From positions 6,433-39,101 of the forward strand of contig VAYN01000006.1 of the NCBI GenBank assembly GCA_005885405.1: a stretch of DNA of 32,669 bases, read 5' to 3'. Source of the stretch: Actinomycetota bacterium (GTDB taxonomy: Bacteria > Actinomycetota > Thermoleophilia > Solirubrobacterales > 70-9). The number at the start of each line of letters is the position of its first letter. The stretch's first letter is position 1. The notes beneath the pieces were generated by a model. It did not search any database and was not told the DNA's origin. It saw only the letters and a program-made list of their open reading frames with translations. Shown here in pieces: positions 7,555-16,310 of the stretch. Both the position numbers and the translations under genes were made by a program.

Positions 7555-8426
7555 GCATCATCGTCGGCGAGAACACGAAGCTCGCGGTCTCCGGCCTGAC
7601 CGGGCGCGAGGGCTCCTTTCACGGCCTCCGCAACAAGGCCTACGGGACCGACCTCGTCGCCGGCGTGACGCCCGGCAAGGGCGGCCAGGACGTCGAGGGC
7701 GTGCCGGTCTTCGACACGATCGCCGAGGCCGTCACCGAGGCCGGCGCCAACACCTCGATGATCTTCGTCCCCGCCCGCTTCGCCGCCGCGGCGATAAACG
7801 AGGCGATCGACTCCGGGGTCGAGACGGTGATCGCGATCACCGAGGGAATCCCAGTCCTCGACATGCTCTCCACCTACTGGAAGGCGAAGGAGGCGGGCGT
7901 GCGGCTGATCGGGCCGAACTGCCCCGGCGTGCTTTCGCCCGGCAAGGCCAACGTCGGCATCATCCCGGCCCAGTTCTTCGACCCGGGGCCGATCGGCGTC
8001 GTCTCCAAGAGCGGCACCCTGACCTACCAGATCGGCAACGAGCTGAAGCAGGCCGGGACCGGCAACTCCTCGATCGTCGGCATCGGCGGCGACCCGATCG
8101 TCGGCTCGGACTTCATCGACATCCTCACCATGTACGAGGCCGACCCCGAGACCGAGCTGATCGTGATGGTCGGCGAGATCGGCGGCGACGCCGAGGAGCG
8201 GGCGGCGGAGTTCATCGCCGCCGAGGTCTCGAAGCCGGTCGTCGCCTACATCGCCGGCTTCACCGCGCCCCCCGGCAAGCAGATGGGCCACGCCGGCGCG
8301 ATCATCTCCGGCTCCTCGGGGACCGCGCAGGCGAAGAAAGACGCGCTCGAAGCGAAGGGCGTGCGGGTCGGCGAAAGCCCGACCGAGACGGCCGCGATCG
8401 CGGCCGAGATGCTGCGCTCGCTCTAG
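7551..8426 (+). CDS. sucD: Succinyl-CoA synthetase alpha subunit
   Basis: The 291-residue protein carries the CoA-binding Rossmann domain ([11 protein letters not shown] near the start, [10 protein letters not shown]), PNCPGV, and SKSGTLTYQ. The active-site motif [10 protein letters not shown] follows, with His247 as the phosphohistidine. Length and motifs are those of a standard SucD. It overlaps sucC by 4 bases. Its stop (8424-8426) directly abuts the stop of the convergent gene at 8427, with no room for a dedicated terminator. Confidence 0.97.
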   Translation: MSIIVGENTKLAVSGLTGREGSFHGLRNKAYGTDLVAGVTPGKGGQDVEGVPVFDTIAEAVTEAGANTSMIFVPARFAAAAINEAIDSGVETVIAITEGIPVLDMLSTYWKAKEAGVRLIGPNCPGVLSPGKANVGIIPAQFFDPGPIGVVSKSGTLTYQIGNELKQAGTGNSSIVGIGGDPIVGSDFIDILTMYEADPETELIVMVGEIGGDAEERAAEFIAAEVSKPVVAYIAGFTAPPGKQMGHAGAIISGSSGTAQAKKDALEAKGVRVGESPTETAAIAAEMLRSL

Positions 8427-9656
8427 CTAGCCGTCGGCAGGTCTCAGCCGCAGGTCGCGGAGGATCGCCATCACTCCGGCAGCGGAGTTATACGGTCCCT
8501 TCTCGTAATCGCCGAGGCACTTCACGCAGGCGGGCCGGAGGTTGACGGCAACAACCACTCCGCCGAGCTCGGCGACGGCGAAGTGCCGCGTCGGGGCGGT
8601 CTTCGGACAGGTCTTGTAGTTGCGGTCGTAAGCCGCGTAGACGGTGGCGTTGCCCTCGTCGAGGGAGACCTTTTTCTTTTGCGTGCAGCGCCAGTCGATC
8701 ATCTGGCTGCCGCGGCGGCTACCCGCGAACTTGTTCCACCCAGAGGCGGTCCAGGTTGCCAGCCGCACGCCGTGGGAGTAGTAGACGCCGAGCTTCTGGC
8801 CGGGAAACCCCTCGACGAAACCGCCGATCGCAGCGCCGCCGGTGAGGTGCAGCGGTGGTAGCGAGCCGCCCGGCCGCAGTACCCGTCCCAGCCAGTAGAC
8901 CGGGACCCCGATCGCCGGGTCGGCGAAGCCGGCTTCGCGGTCGTAGCGTTCGGCGCGAAGGTACGGAGCCGGCTGTTCGATCCGCCCCTGCTGCTTTCGC
9001 GCCAGCTCGATCGCTTCGCGGTCGTTGGTCGCATCGTCCCCGCCCTGAACGAAGACGGCGGCGAGGACCCTGCCGGAGCGCCAGGCGACGAGGGTGGAGG
9101 GGGAGCCCTCCTCGAGGAAGACGGGAAAGTCGGGGACGTGGAAGAGGCGGGTTTCGTCGCCGATCGTCTCCGGCGCCGGAACCTCCGCGGGGATCTCGTC
9201 GCTGAACAGGTGGCTGAGCAGCAGCGGCGAGACCGCCAAGCCCGCCATCGCGACGGTCGGGCTGGCCGTGGCCACAGCTCCGCTGCCGATGAACTGACCG
9301 GCGGGGCTCTCCCCGACTGAGAAGAAGCGCACATATGAGGTGAAGCAGCCGCCGATCGGGTGCTCGTTGAGAAAGGCCTTCAGCTTCCGCTGCTGATCTG
9401 CCGGCTTGACCTGCGCGCAGAGGATCTTCGGCGGCTCGTAGTCGCTGCCCTCATTGGGGAGGATGAAGAACGAATAGCCGGGTTCGAGATCGTGCAGGCG
9501 CAGCAGCCGCTGTACCGCCGGTTGTTTCCACTTCGGGTTGGCGTTCTCGGCCGTTGCATCGCCCTCGCGGACGACCAGGACCGCGACCACCGCGGCGATC
9601 GTCATCAGCAACAACGCCAAGGCCAGCGGCCCTCTTCTGCGAAGTGCCTGCCCCAT
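8427..9656 (-). CDS. Unknown membrane-anchored or secreted protein
   Basis: I do not recognise a family in this 409-residue protein. It begins with three Arg residues and a single hydrophobic segment (about 10-29, LALALLLMTIAAVVAVLVV), giving a signal anchor or signal peptide. The remaining residues look globular and extracytoplasmic, with scattered Cys (near ILCAQ, GGCFTSY, DWRCTQ, KTCPKT, ACVKCLG) that could form disulfides. The C-terminal CVKCLGDYEKGPYN piece has a C-x-x-C. ATG 9656 follows a TAGGTT box with a 6-base gap, arguing for a leaderless mRNA. It diverges from the aminotransferase gene and converges on sucD. Function unknown. Confidence 0.75.
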   Translation of the reverse strand: MGQALRRRGPLALALLLMTIAAVVAVLVVREGDATAENANPKWKQPAVQRLLRLHDLEPGYSFFILPNEGSDYEPPKILCAQVKPADQQRKLKAFLNEHPIGGCFTSYVRFFSVGESPAGQFIGSGAVATASPTVAMAGLAVSPLLLSHLFSDEIPAEVPAPETIGDETRLFHVPDFPVFLEEGSPSTLVAWRSGRVLAAVFVQGGDDATNDREAIELARKQQGRIEQPAPYLRAERYDREAGFADPAIGVPVYWLGRVLRPGGSLPPLHLTGGAAIGGFVEGFPGQKLGVYYSHGVRLATWTASGWNKFAGSRRGSQMIDWRCTQKKKVSLDEGNATVYAAYDRNYKTCPKTAPTRHFAVAELGGVVVAVNLRPACVKCLGDYEKGPYNSAAGVMAILRDLRLRPADG

Positions 9657-9662
9657 CGCAAA

Positions 9663-9668
9663 AACCTA
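9663..9668 (-). promoter_or_regulatory. TANNNT -10 box of the unknown membrane protein (leaderless type)
   Basis: TAGGTT on the minus strand ends 6 bases before ATG 9656, and there is no Shine-Dalgarno. Confidence 0.5.
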
Positions 9669-9703
9669 TCCCCGGCAGGCGCCGCCCCCTAACCCGCCGT
9701 TGC

Positions 9704-9709
9704 TAGGGT
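9704..9709 (+). promoter_or_regulatory. TANNNT -10 box of the aminotransferase gene
   Basis: TAGGGT lies 9 bases before ATG 9719 with no clear Shine-Dalgarno. It is divergent from the -10 at 9663-9668, so the two promoters share a 62-base gap. Confidence 0.45.
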
Positions 9710-9718
9710 CGGGGACCG

Positions 9719-10773
9719 ATGGCAGGCGACACGATCTCATTCGCGCGCGGCGCCCCCAGCGCCGACATCCTCCCCCACGAGCAGGTGCGGGAGGCGGCTT
9801 CGCGGGCGCTCGCCTCCGACTGGGAAACCGCCCTCTCCTACGGGGTCGGGATCGGCCATCCCGGCCTCTGCCAGTGGGTGGCAGAGCGGCACGGGGACCT
9901 GGACCCGGCGCAGGTGATGATCACTAACGGCTCACTTGAGGCCGGGGCGATGTTGTTCCAGTACCTGCTCGGCCCCGCACCCTGTTGCTGCTGCAGCAGC
10001 TCGGCGTCGAGCTGGTGCCGGTGCGGCTGGAGGCCGATGGGCTCGACGTGGCGCAGCTGGAAGCAGCGCTCGAGGGGGGACCGATCAGGCTCGCCCACGT
10101 CATCGCCAACGCCCATAACCCGGCTGGCTGCACGCTCTCGGTCGAGAAGCGCCGGCGCCTCGTCGAGCTCGCCGCCGAGCACGACTTCTGGATCTTCGAG
10201 GATGACCCCTACCGCGAGCTGCCCTTCGAGGGCGAGCCGCTGGAGACGATGCTCTCGATGGACGAGGGCAGCAAAGTCGTTCACGCCTCCTCCTTCTCGA
10301 AGACGGTCAGCCCGGGCGTCCGCGTCGGTTACCTCGCTGGCCCCACTGACGAGATCAAGAAGCTGGCAAAAAAGGCAAACGAGACCTACATCTCGCCGAA
10401 CATGCTGGCCGAGTCGATCGTGCTCGAGCTCTGCCGCAGCGGCGAGCTCGACCGCAACATCGAGTTCGTCAAGGGCGAGCTGAAAGCGCGCTGCGAGGCT
10501 CTGGTCGAGGCGCTGCGCGAGCAGATCCCCGAGGCCGAGTTTGTCGTCCCCGATGGCGGCTACTTCCTCTGGCTTGACCTCGCCGAGGGCACCGACAGCG
10601 CCGCTCTCCTGGCCGAGGCGAAAGCGGACGGCGTCTCCTTCGTCGCCGGCCCCGATTTCATGATCGAGGGTGGCGAGAACAGCCTTCGCCTCTCCTTTGC
10701 GCCGGTCCCGGCGGACCGCGCCGCCGAGGGCGTCTCGCGGATCGCGAGCGCCCTCGACCGCCTGCGGTCCTAG
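9719..10773 (+). pseudogene. PLP-dependent class I/II aminotransferase (2-aminoadipate transaminase/MocR-like) with internal deletion
   Basis: The first 85 or so residues (ISFARGAPSADILPHEQV, YGVGIGHPGL, ITNGSLEAGAMLFQYLLGP) and the second part are one aminotransferase. The second part reads RTLLLLQQLGVELVPV, NAHNPAGCTLS, FEDDPYRELPF, then SSFSKTVSPGVRVGYLAGP with the PLP Lys. The two parts lie in different frames meeting near 9974-9980. Relatives have about a dozen residues here (G-D-x-V-x-V-E-x-P-T-Y-x) that are absent, so roughly 37 bases (3n+1) seem deleted. The enzyme would transfer an amino group from an amino acid to a 2-oxo acid. The lesion removes the P-T-Y loop near the cofactor and shifts the frame. 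A collapsed assembly is the alternative. Confidence 0.85.
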
Positions 10774-10794
10774 CTCAATCCAACCGCCTCCGGG

Positions 10795-11364
10795 TCAGCC
10801 AATTCCGTATGTGCCGGAGTTAGTCCCTTCGACGGTCCAGGAGCCGAATATTTTGTAGGTGCCCAAAGAGCTGTTGTTGAATTCCATTTCTTTGATTTTC
10901 AGGGGTTCTTCTTTCAGCGTCAGGTGCAATTCGGTGATGGTTTTGTCGAGTTCAGTCACCGGACAGCCGGCGTTGAAGGTTCGCCGGACCCGCATGTTTG
11001 TGACCACCAGGTCGGTGGTTTTCACGTCGACGGTCCAGGGCAGTCCTTTCGCTTCCTTCGCGACTACCGAGCAGCCGGACATTTTCCCGAAAGCTTTGGC
11101 GCAGCTTTTGATTTCGTATTTGGTGATTTTCGCCGTGCTGCCGCCTTCGGTCGTCATCGTCGCCTTGACTTCGCAGTTCATCCCGCTCCATTCGCCGCTG
11201 ACTTGCGTTTCGAAGTTTTCGCCGCCTGGCAGGCCCAGTTCGATGAATTTGGCCAGGTTGACGCCGTTGTGTTTCCACACTGCGGCCTGGGCCAGGACCG
11301 GGAAGGCCAGCACGAAGCAGGCGACAGCGGCGATCGCGATCGCCAGCCGTTTCTGGTTGTTCAT
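10795..11364 (-). CDS. Small secreted protein of unknown function
   Basis: This 189-residue protein has a textbook signal peptide: basic start MNNQKR, hydrophobic core AIAIAAVACFVLAFPV, and cleavage after A-Q-A near residue 27. The mature part is about 160 residues, rich in Thr, Lys and Glu, predicted mainly beta. It contains four Cys that could pair (NCEV, SCAKAF, GCSVV, GCPVT). It starts WKHNGVNLAKFIELGLPGG, like small exported proteins that are abundant in Solirubrobacterales. A strong ribosome binding site (AAGGGAGAG) precedes ATG 11364. Its codons are less GC-rich than those of its neighbours (many TTT and AAA), hinting at a different expression class or origin. Function unknown. Confidence 0.8.
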   Translation of the reverse strand: MNNQKRLAIAIAAVACFVLAFPVLAQAAVWKHNGVNLAKFIELGLPGGENFETQVSGEWSGMNCEVKATMTTEGGSTAKITKYEIKSCAKAFGKMSGCSVVAKEAKGLPWTVDVKTTDLVVTNMRVRRTFNAGCPVTELDKTITELHLTLKEEPLKIKEMEFNNSSLGTYKIFGSWTVEGTNSGTYGIG

Positions 11365-11380
11365 GTCTCTCCCTTTCTAG

Positions 11381-11396
11381 TGCCGCTGTAGCGGCA
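11381..11396. promoter_or_regulatory. Palindrome just upstream of the small secreted protein
   Basis: TGCCGCTGTAGCGGCA has two perfect 7-base arms around GT. It lies 17 bases before ATG 11364, just upstream of the ribosome binding site. It could be an operator, a short mRNA hairpin, or the 3' end of the upstream transcript. Confidence 0.4.
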
Positions 11397-11420
11397 TTGA
11401 CTGGAAGAGACCGACTATAT

Positions 11421-12395
11421 TCAAGATTTCCTGAGTCGGAAGACGACTGGGAGGCGGAGCTTTTGGCTCCCTCCCGTCAACGGGCGCCAGGTGAGCGTGA
11501 TCCCCACCCGCAGCTTGTGGCGGCGATCGAGGATCGCACGGCCTTTCGCGCTCGGGCGCAGGCGCAGCTTGACCACCCCTGCGCTCACCGGCTTCGCCGA
11601 CACGGCCCGCGCTTTTCCGCTGGCGCTGGTTGCGATCAAGCGGCCTGCCTCGGGCACCTGGACAGGGAGGATGACGGTGCCGGCCCGCGGGTTCGCCTTC
11701 GCTTTCCGCGGGCGGATGCGCCGCAGTTGCGCCTGCGGAAAGGTGCCGTCAGGCGCGGAGAGAGCGACGGCGTCGACGCCGGCGCTGAGCACTTCCTCGG
11801 TCGCCGCGACGGCGATCCGCAGGCGGACCGTCTGCCCGGCAAAGGGCGCGAGGTTGCCGATCAGCTGGGTCGGCGCCATGCTGCGTGCCCCGCCGTTCTT
11901 GGTGTGGAAGAGCTGGAGGAGGACGTCGTTCGGGTCGACCGAGTCCGGCGGCGAGCCGGCCTTCATCACGTCGATCCGGAACTGCTGGTTCGGCTTCGAT
12001 CCGAGCACTTCTTCGTCCACCGAGAGGGTGTCCGGCGCGGGGGTCGTCAGCGCCGAATAGGAGTCGTAGTAGGCGAGCAGGCTGAGCTTGTAGGCGGTTC
12101 CCGGCTCGAGCTGCAGATCCTGGTAGAGCAGCAGCGTCTCCGGGTTGACCTCGTCGGCGATCGCCGCGTAGGCGCCCTGCGGCGGCGGCTGGACCGAGAC
12201 GGCGCCCCGCTCGTGCGGGATCGGCGGCTTGGTGCCTTTGTAGGCGTACCACTTGCCAGCGCCGGTCGCTTGCCGCACCTCCCAGCCGCTGAAGTTGCCC
12301 GACTCGAACCCCCCGTTGACGATCTCCGCGGCGCCCGCGCCCGCTGGCGTCAGCGCCGCCAGCCCCAGGACGAAGAGCAGTAGCCATCTAGCCAA
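11421..12395 (-). CDS. Secreted protein with galactose-binding-like N-terminal domain and basic beta C-terminal domain
   Basis: This protein of about 324 residues has a signal peptide (LLLFVLGLAALTPAGAGA, cleaved near residue 22). A jelly-roll-like segment opening IVNGGFESGNFSGWEV follows. That opening is shared by carbohydrate-binding and DUF642-like modules that sit at the start of surface proteins. LQLEPGTAYKLSLLAYYD and a VRLRIAVAATEE strand fit the same fold. The last 90 residues form the Lys/Arg-rich beta domain also seen in the fragment at 1-267. The start is TTG 12395, supported by AAGGAGG about 10 bases upstream. It overlaps the stop of the beta-helix gene by 8 bases, so the two are translationally coupled. 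Likely extracellular, perhaps binding polysaccharide. Confidence 0.75.
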   Translation of the reverse strand: MARWLLLFVLGLAALTPAGAGAAEIVNGGFESGNFSGWEVRQATGAGKWYAYKGTKPPIPHERGAVSVQPPPQGAYAAIADEVNPETLLLYQDLQLEPGTAYKLSLLAYYDSYSALTTPAPDTLSVDEEVLGSKPNQQFRIDVMKAGSPPDSVDPNDVLLQLFHTKNGGARSMAPTQLIGNLAPFAGQTVRLRIAVAATEEVLSAGVDAVALSAPDGTFPQAQLRRIRPRKAKANPRAGTVILPVQVPEAGRLIATSASGKARAVSAKPVSAGVVKLRLRPSAKGRAILDRRHKLRVGITLTWRPLTGGSQKLRLPVVFRLRKS

Positions 12396-14649
12396 TGACC
12401 TCGAACCTCCTTCGCACCGGCGTGCGGTCGACGTTGCCGGCTGGGTCGATTGCCCGCACTCGGAAGAGGTGCTTGCCCGGCTTCTGGATCCGGTATCGCT
12501 GCGGCGACGCGCATGGCTTGAACTTGGCGCGGTCGAGGCTGCACTGGAAGCTGGAGCCGGGCTCGCTTGAAGTGAACGAGAAGGTGGCGGCCCGGCCCGC
12601 TCGGACCTTCCGCGGCTGCTTCAGCATCCTCGTCCGCGGCGGCTTGCGGTCGCTAGCCGTGCCACTGCCATCCTGTCCCTGCTGGGCAGCCTCCGCCAAG
12701 GGGACGGCGGTGATCTCCAGCTCTGAAGTTCCATTTTCGAGGGTCTGGGTTGCGGCGATCGCCGTCCCCGCCGGCAGCGGCGCCGGGAAGGTGAGACTCC
12801 AGTTGCCTGCATCGTCGGCCGATGCCTCGCCGAGGAAGGACTGGATCTCCCCCGCCGCTGGGCCGCCCTTGCGGAACACCCTTACCGTTGCTCCCGGTTC
12901 CGCGAATCCGGCTGCGCTGCTCTCGGAGACGAGCGCGATCGGGGGCGCCAGGATCCCCCCATTGGGGTCGCCGGGATCGAGGTCCGACGGATCTGGATCA
13001 GAGGCAACGAGGTTGATGAAGAGCCCGCCGTTACCGGACCCACGGTTGCGGGCGACTTCAGTCCGGCTTGCTTTCGGGTTGACGACTTCAATGGCGTTGC
13101 CGTGGCTGCCGTCGATCACGTTCTCCGATGCATTTGAGCCGCCGCCGACCACATTCCCGCTGACCCCGAAGAGCCCGCTTCCCTCGACGCGGATGCCCGC
13201 TCCGCCGCTGTCGACCACACGGTTTCCGAGAAGCAGGTTGAACCCGTTTTCAACCAGGATCCCCACCTCCTCCGGCGCTTCGACGATGTTGGACTCGACC
13301 AGACTTTCCGCGCTGTCAACTTCGATGCCGGTCGCAGCGCCGCTGACGTAGTTGCCGGATAGCTCACCCGCAAGGCCCGCGTGGGCGATGCCGGTGCCGC
13401 CGTCGAGCCCGATCTCGTTATCGAGGATCTGCGCCTCTTCGGCCGCGAGCGTGAGACCACCCGAGTCGACTTCGATGCCACCGTCGAGCGGGCTCCCAGA
13501 TTCGGATCCGGTGGCCACCGAGCCGATCGAGTTGCCGCGGACGACGAGGTAGGGCGCGCTGCTCGCAGAGCTGATGGCGACGGTGCCGCCGACTATCCGG
13601 TTCGCGTCTTCGGGGCGCGGGCCGCCGACCACGGTGCGGGGGGCGGAACCGACCAGAACCCCGACGCCGGCGTTGGCGAGCAAGCCGGTTCCGGCGCGGT
13701 CAAGGCCGATGTGGTTGCCGGCGACGATGGTTCCAGACGCGGGTCCGGAACCGGCGTCACCGGTGAGGTCGATGCCATTCGCCGCAGAGCCGGAGATGAG
13801 GTTGCAGCCGCCGTCGCAGGTGGGGGTCGCGGCCGCGACCGTGCTGACCCTGGTGCCGACGACGTTGTCCAGCGCCGGGAAACCCGGACTCGAGGCGATC
13901 GCGAGGTCGGTCCCGTTTGGCGCGGCGACGCCGTCGAGAGCGACGCCGAAGTCGTTGCCCAGGACCCGGGTCTTACTCGAGCCGACGATGCTGAGCCCGG
14001 TCTCGGCGCTGTTGGCGAGCAGGTTTTTCGGTTCCGGTCCTTCGCCCCCGAGCCGCGCCCCGTCTGAGCCATCGGCGAGCTCGATGCCGGTTCCGTTGCC
14101 GGCGGCGCTGCCGTCGAGGGCGATCCCAAACCAGTTGCCGCGCACCCTCATTCCCGGCGCCGCTTTCGCCAGCAGTCCGACTCCGGCCCCGGTAATGGCG
14201 AGGCTTTCGAATTCCGCTCCTTCCACCCCTTCTACGCTCAGGGCCGGCGCCGCGGGGAGGCCGCGTATCTCTACGCAGGGTTCCCCCGGCCCGGCGACGG
14301 TTTCGCATTCGCGGCCGAAGATTCGGATCGGGTCGATGATCGTCGGCAGGGCGCTGCCCAGGGCGATGACATCGGTGGCGCGGCCTTCGAAGACCCCTTC
14401 TTCAAAGTTGACTTCGTCGAATTCGCCGAGGGAGGAATTGGCCTCTTCCAAAGCGGCGCGGAGGGAGCATTTACCCGCTGCCGTGAGGCAGCCTTCGCTG
14501 CCCAAAGCCGCGTCGGTTTCGTCGGCGGCGGTGCTGACGAGGAACGATTCAGCGGTGGCCGCCGCAGGCAGAATCAGGCAGGCGACGACAGCCGCCGCGG
14601 CGACGAGCACGCGGCAGCCGAGCAGCTTCCCTGCCCTGTCGACTGGCAC
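12388..14649 (-). CDS. Secreted right-handed beta-helix protein with CSLREA-type motif
   Basis: The protein of about 753 residues starts at GTG 14649 with a basic start and signal peptide (VLVAAAAVVACLILPAAATA). CSLRAALEEANSS near residue 60 matches the CSLREA(D) motif found at the start of many surface beta-helix proteins. A long series of short repeats rich in V-x-G-N-x-I, N-x-I-G-L and G-I-x-V forms the parallel beta helix (about 130-530). Near residue 560-650 there is an Ig-like stretch (GATVRVFRKG). The last 90 residues (FSFTSSEPGSSFQCSLDRAK, then HLFRVRAIDPAGNVD) are a Cys-bearing beta domain common in actinobacterial exoproteins. A longer start at TTG 14685 is possible, but TAGAGT 7 bases before GTG 14649 favours the shorter form. 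Probably a cell-surface or adhesin-like protein. Enzymatic activity is not shown. Confidence 0.8.
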   Translation of the reverse strand: MPVDRAGKLLGCRVLVAAAAVVACLILPAAATAESFLVSTAADETDAALGSEGCLTAAGKCSLRAALEEANSSLGEFDEVNFEEGVFEGRATDVIALGSALPTIIDPIRIFGRECETVAGPGEPCVEIRGLPAAPALSVEGVEGAEFESLAITGAGVGLLAKAAPGMRVRGNWFGIALDGSAAGNGTGIELADGSDGARLGGEGPEPKNLLANSAETGLSIVGSSKTRVLGNDFGVALDGVAAPNGTDLAIASSPGFPALDNVVGTRVSTVAAATPTCDGGCNLISGSAANGIDLTGDAGSGPASGTIVAGNHIGLDRAGTGLLANAGVGVLVGSAPRTVVGGPRPEDANRIVGGTVAISSASSAPYLVVRGNSIGSVATGSESGSPLDGGIEVDSGGLTLAAEEAQILDNEIGLDGGTGIAHAGLAGELSGNYVSGAATGIEVDSAESLVESNIVEAPEEVGILVENGFNLLLGNRVVDSGGAGIRVEGSGLFGVSGNVVGGGSNASENVIDGSHGNAIEVVNPKASRTEVARNRGSGNGGLFINLVASDPDPSDLDPGDPNGGILAPPIALVSESSAAGFAEPGATVRVFRKGGPAAGEIQSFLGEASADDAGNWSLTFPAPLPAGTAIAATQTLENGTSELEITAVPLAEAAQQGQDGSGTASDRKPPRTRMLKQPRKVRAGRAATFSFTSSEPGSSFQCSLDRAKFKPCASPQRYRIQKPGKHLFRVRAIDPAGNVDRTPVRRRFEVIG

Positions 14650-14656
14650 GCGGGTG

Positions 14657-14662
14657 ACTCTA
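14657..14662 (-). promoter_or_regulatory. TANNNT -10 box deciding the start of the beta-helix gene
   Basis: TAGAGT on the minus strand ends 7 bases before GTG 14649. The longer TTG start at 14685 would lie upstream of this box, so a leaderless mRNA would encode only the shorter protein, which has the cleaner signal peptide. Confidence 0.5.
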
Positions 14663-14721
14663 GCCGCGGCAGGAGGAATGGGCAAGTCTCTTCGTTTATT
14701 GGGCTACGGCTGATGACTCAG

Positions 14722-15582
14722 CTAGCGATCCTGCGGGACTGGGGTCGCGGCCGAGCGCAGCGCGCCCGCTGAGGCGAGGACCACCAGCCCGATTGCGACA
14801 ACTTCAGGCGGAGCCAGATCCTGGGAGAGGGCGAGGAACCCAATCGCAGCGGCGACGGCGGGCTCCAGGCTCATGAGGACTCCGAAGACCGACTGCGGCA
14901 GGCGCCGCAGTGCCTCGATCTCGAGGGCGTAAGGGATCGCGGTGCTGAGGATGCCGACCGCAGCACCGGCGGCGAGCACCGCCGGATCGAGAAACTCGCC
15001 GGCGCCCTGGACGAGCCCGAAGGGCGCAATCAAGACCGCCGAGATCACCGCCGCCATCGTCGCTCCGCCCAGGCCTGGCCCGAGCGAACCCACACGGGCG
15101 CTCTGGACGATGTAGGCGGCCCAGAAGAGGCCGGCGGTGAGCGCCAGCACGACACCGAGCGGGTCGACCCCCTCGCCGCCACCCCCATCGGAGAGGAGGA
15201 GAATCCCGGCGGCGGCAAGGGCGGCCCAGAGCAGGTCCCGCCGCCGCCGCGAGCCGAAGACGGCCACTCCGAGCGGGCCGACGAACTCGAGCGTGACCGT
15301 GATCCCCAGCGGCAGGCGCTCGAGCGCGGCGTAGAAAAAGAAGTTGACGGCGGCGACCGCGGCGCCGAGCAGGAGGACGTCGCGGTGGCGCCACTCCGCC
15401 GCGCGCAGCGGCTCCGCCCGGGTCAGCGCCAGCAGCACCAGCGCACCGAAGGCCGCGCGCAGGAAAACGGCCCCGGCCGCACCTACCGAGTCGAAGAGGC
15501 TCGTCGCCAAAGCCGAGCCGCACTGCACGGAGACGATCGACACCAGGACCAACAGCGCCGCGCCGCGGGTTCTTCCTGCCAT
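14722..15582 (-). CDS. EamA/DMT-family exporter, RhtA-like (threonine/homoserine efflux type)
   Basis: This 286-residue inner-membrane protein has about ten hydrophobic segments in two EamA halves. SVQCGSALATSLFDSVGAAG and VFGVLMSLEPAVAAAIGFL are close to the RhtA subgroup, whose E. coli member exports threonine and homoserine. The frame is open far upstream, to 16170, but that extension is antisense to the ferritin-like gene and lacks membrane character. ATG 15582 opens with MAGRTRGAALLVL and is the natural start. CAGAAT ends 6 bases before it, a weak leaderless-type box. The gene diverges from the ferritin-like operon. Substrate is inferred from the family only. Confidence 0.85.
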   Translation of the reverse strand: MAGRTRGAALLVLVSIVSVQCGSALATSLFDSVGAAGAVFLRAAFGALVLLALTRAEPLRAAEWRHRDVLLLGAAVAAVNFFFYAALERLPLGITVTLEFVGPLGVAVFGSRRRRDLLWAALAAAGILLLSDGGGGEGVDPLGVVLALTAGLFWAAYIVQSARVGSLGPGLGGATMAAVISAVLIAPFGLVQGAGEFLDPAVLAAGAAVGILSTAIPYALEIEALRRLPQSVFGVLMSLEPAVAAAIGFLALSQDLAPPEVVAIGLVVLASAGALRSAATPVPQDR

Positions 15583-15643
15583 CGACGGATTCTGATCCAC
15601 CGCGACGCCCCTACCCGTAAGGAGGGCCAGGACGCAAACGAAT

Positions 15644-15649
15644 AGGAGG
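15644..15649 (+). promoter_or_regulatory. Ribosome binding site that decides the ferritin-like start
   Basis: AGGAGG sits 8 bases before ATG 15658 but only 2 bases before the in-frame GTG 15652. The ATG is therefore the better start, giving a Tat signal that begins MDVTRRKLL. Confidence 0.75.
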
Positions 15650-15657
15650 CGGTGCAG

Positions 15658-16284
15658 ATGGATGTAACTCGACGAAAGCTTCTCGCGGTGGGCGGCGGCT
15701 CGACCGCGGCGGCCGCCTTCCTCGCCGCCTGCGGCGGCGACAGCGGCACCACGACCGCGACGATGGACTCGATGAGCTCCGGCGGCGCCAGCGAAACCGC
15801 CGAATTCGGCAAGGGCGACATCGGCATCCTCAACTACGCCCTCACCCTCGAGTACCTCGAGACCGCCTTCTACGCGGACGTCGTCAAGAGCGGCCTCTTC
15901 AAGGGTGCTGAGCTGGAGACGATCCGCAAGTTCGGCGCTGAGGAGGCCGAACACGTGCAGGCCCTGACCGCCGCAGTCAAGCAGCTCGGCGGTAAGCCGG
16001 CGCCGGAACCGAAAGCGAAATTCCCACTCGAAAGCGCCAAATCGGTGCTGGAACTGGCGGGGACGGTGGAGAACCTGGGCGCCGCCGCCTACCTCGGGCA
16101 GGCGGCCAACATCAAGAGCCCGGAAGTGCTGGCCTCGGCGCTTGCCATCCACAGCGTCGAGGGCCGGCACGCCGCCGTCCTCAACACCCTGCTCGGCGAA
16201 TCGATCACCCCGGACGGCGCTTTCGCCAAGCCGGCTGACGTGCAGACCGTGCTCAAGTCCGTCGAACCCTTCCTGGTCGGCTGA
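15658..16284 (+). CDS. Tat-exported lipoprotein with ferritin-like domain
   Basis: The 208-residue protein has a twin-Arg signal (TRRKLL, 4-9), a hydrophobic stretch, and a lipobox (LAAC, Cys25). It is probably exported folded and lipid-anchored outside the membrane. A Ser/Gly/Thr linker leads to a ferritin-like four-helix domain. Possible di-metal ligands appear in the right order: LEYLE (65-69), EEAEHV (95-100), E138 and EGRH (169-171). Such domains (Pfam ferritin_2 type) may bind iron or act in oxidative stress, but function in this subgroup is not established. A paralogue follows 26 bases later, then an ECF sigma/anti-sigma pair, suggesting one stress operon. Confidence 0.85.
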   Translation: MDVTRRKLLAVGGGSTAAAAFLAACGGDSGTTTATMDSMSSGGASETAEFGKGDIGILNYALTLEYLETAFYADVVKSGLFKGAELETIRKFGAEEAEHVQALTAAVKQLGGKPAPEPKAKFPLESAKSVLELAGTVENLGAAAYLGQAANIKSPEVLASALAIHSVEGRHAAVLNTLLGESITPDGAFAKPADVQTVLKSVEPFLVG

Positions 16285-16310
16285 GGCCGCGGGACAAAGG
16301 AGATAGAGCG

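Noticed and set aside
15583-16170. N-terminal extension of the EamA exporter
   Set aside because: It is antisense to the ferritin-like gene, hydrophilic and unlike any transporter N-terminus; ATG 15582 is natural.
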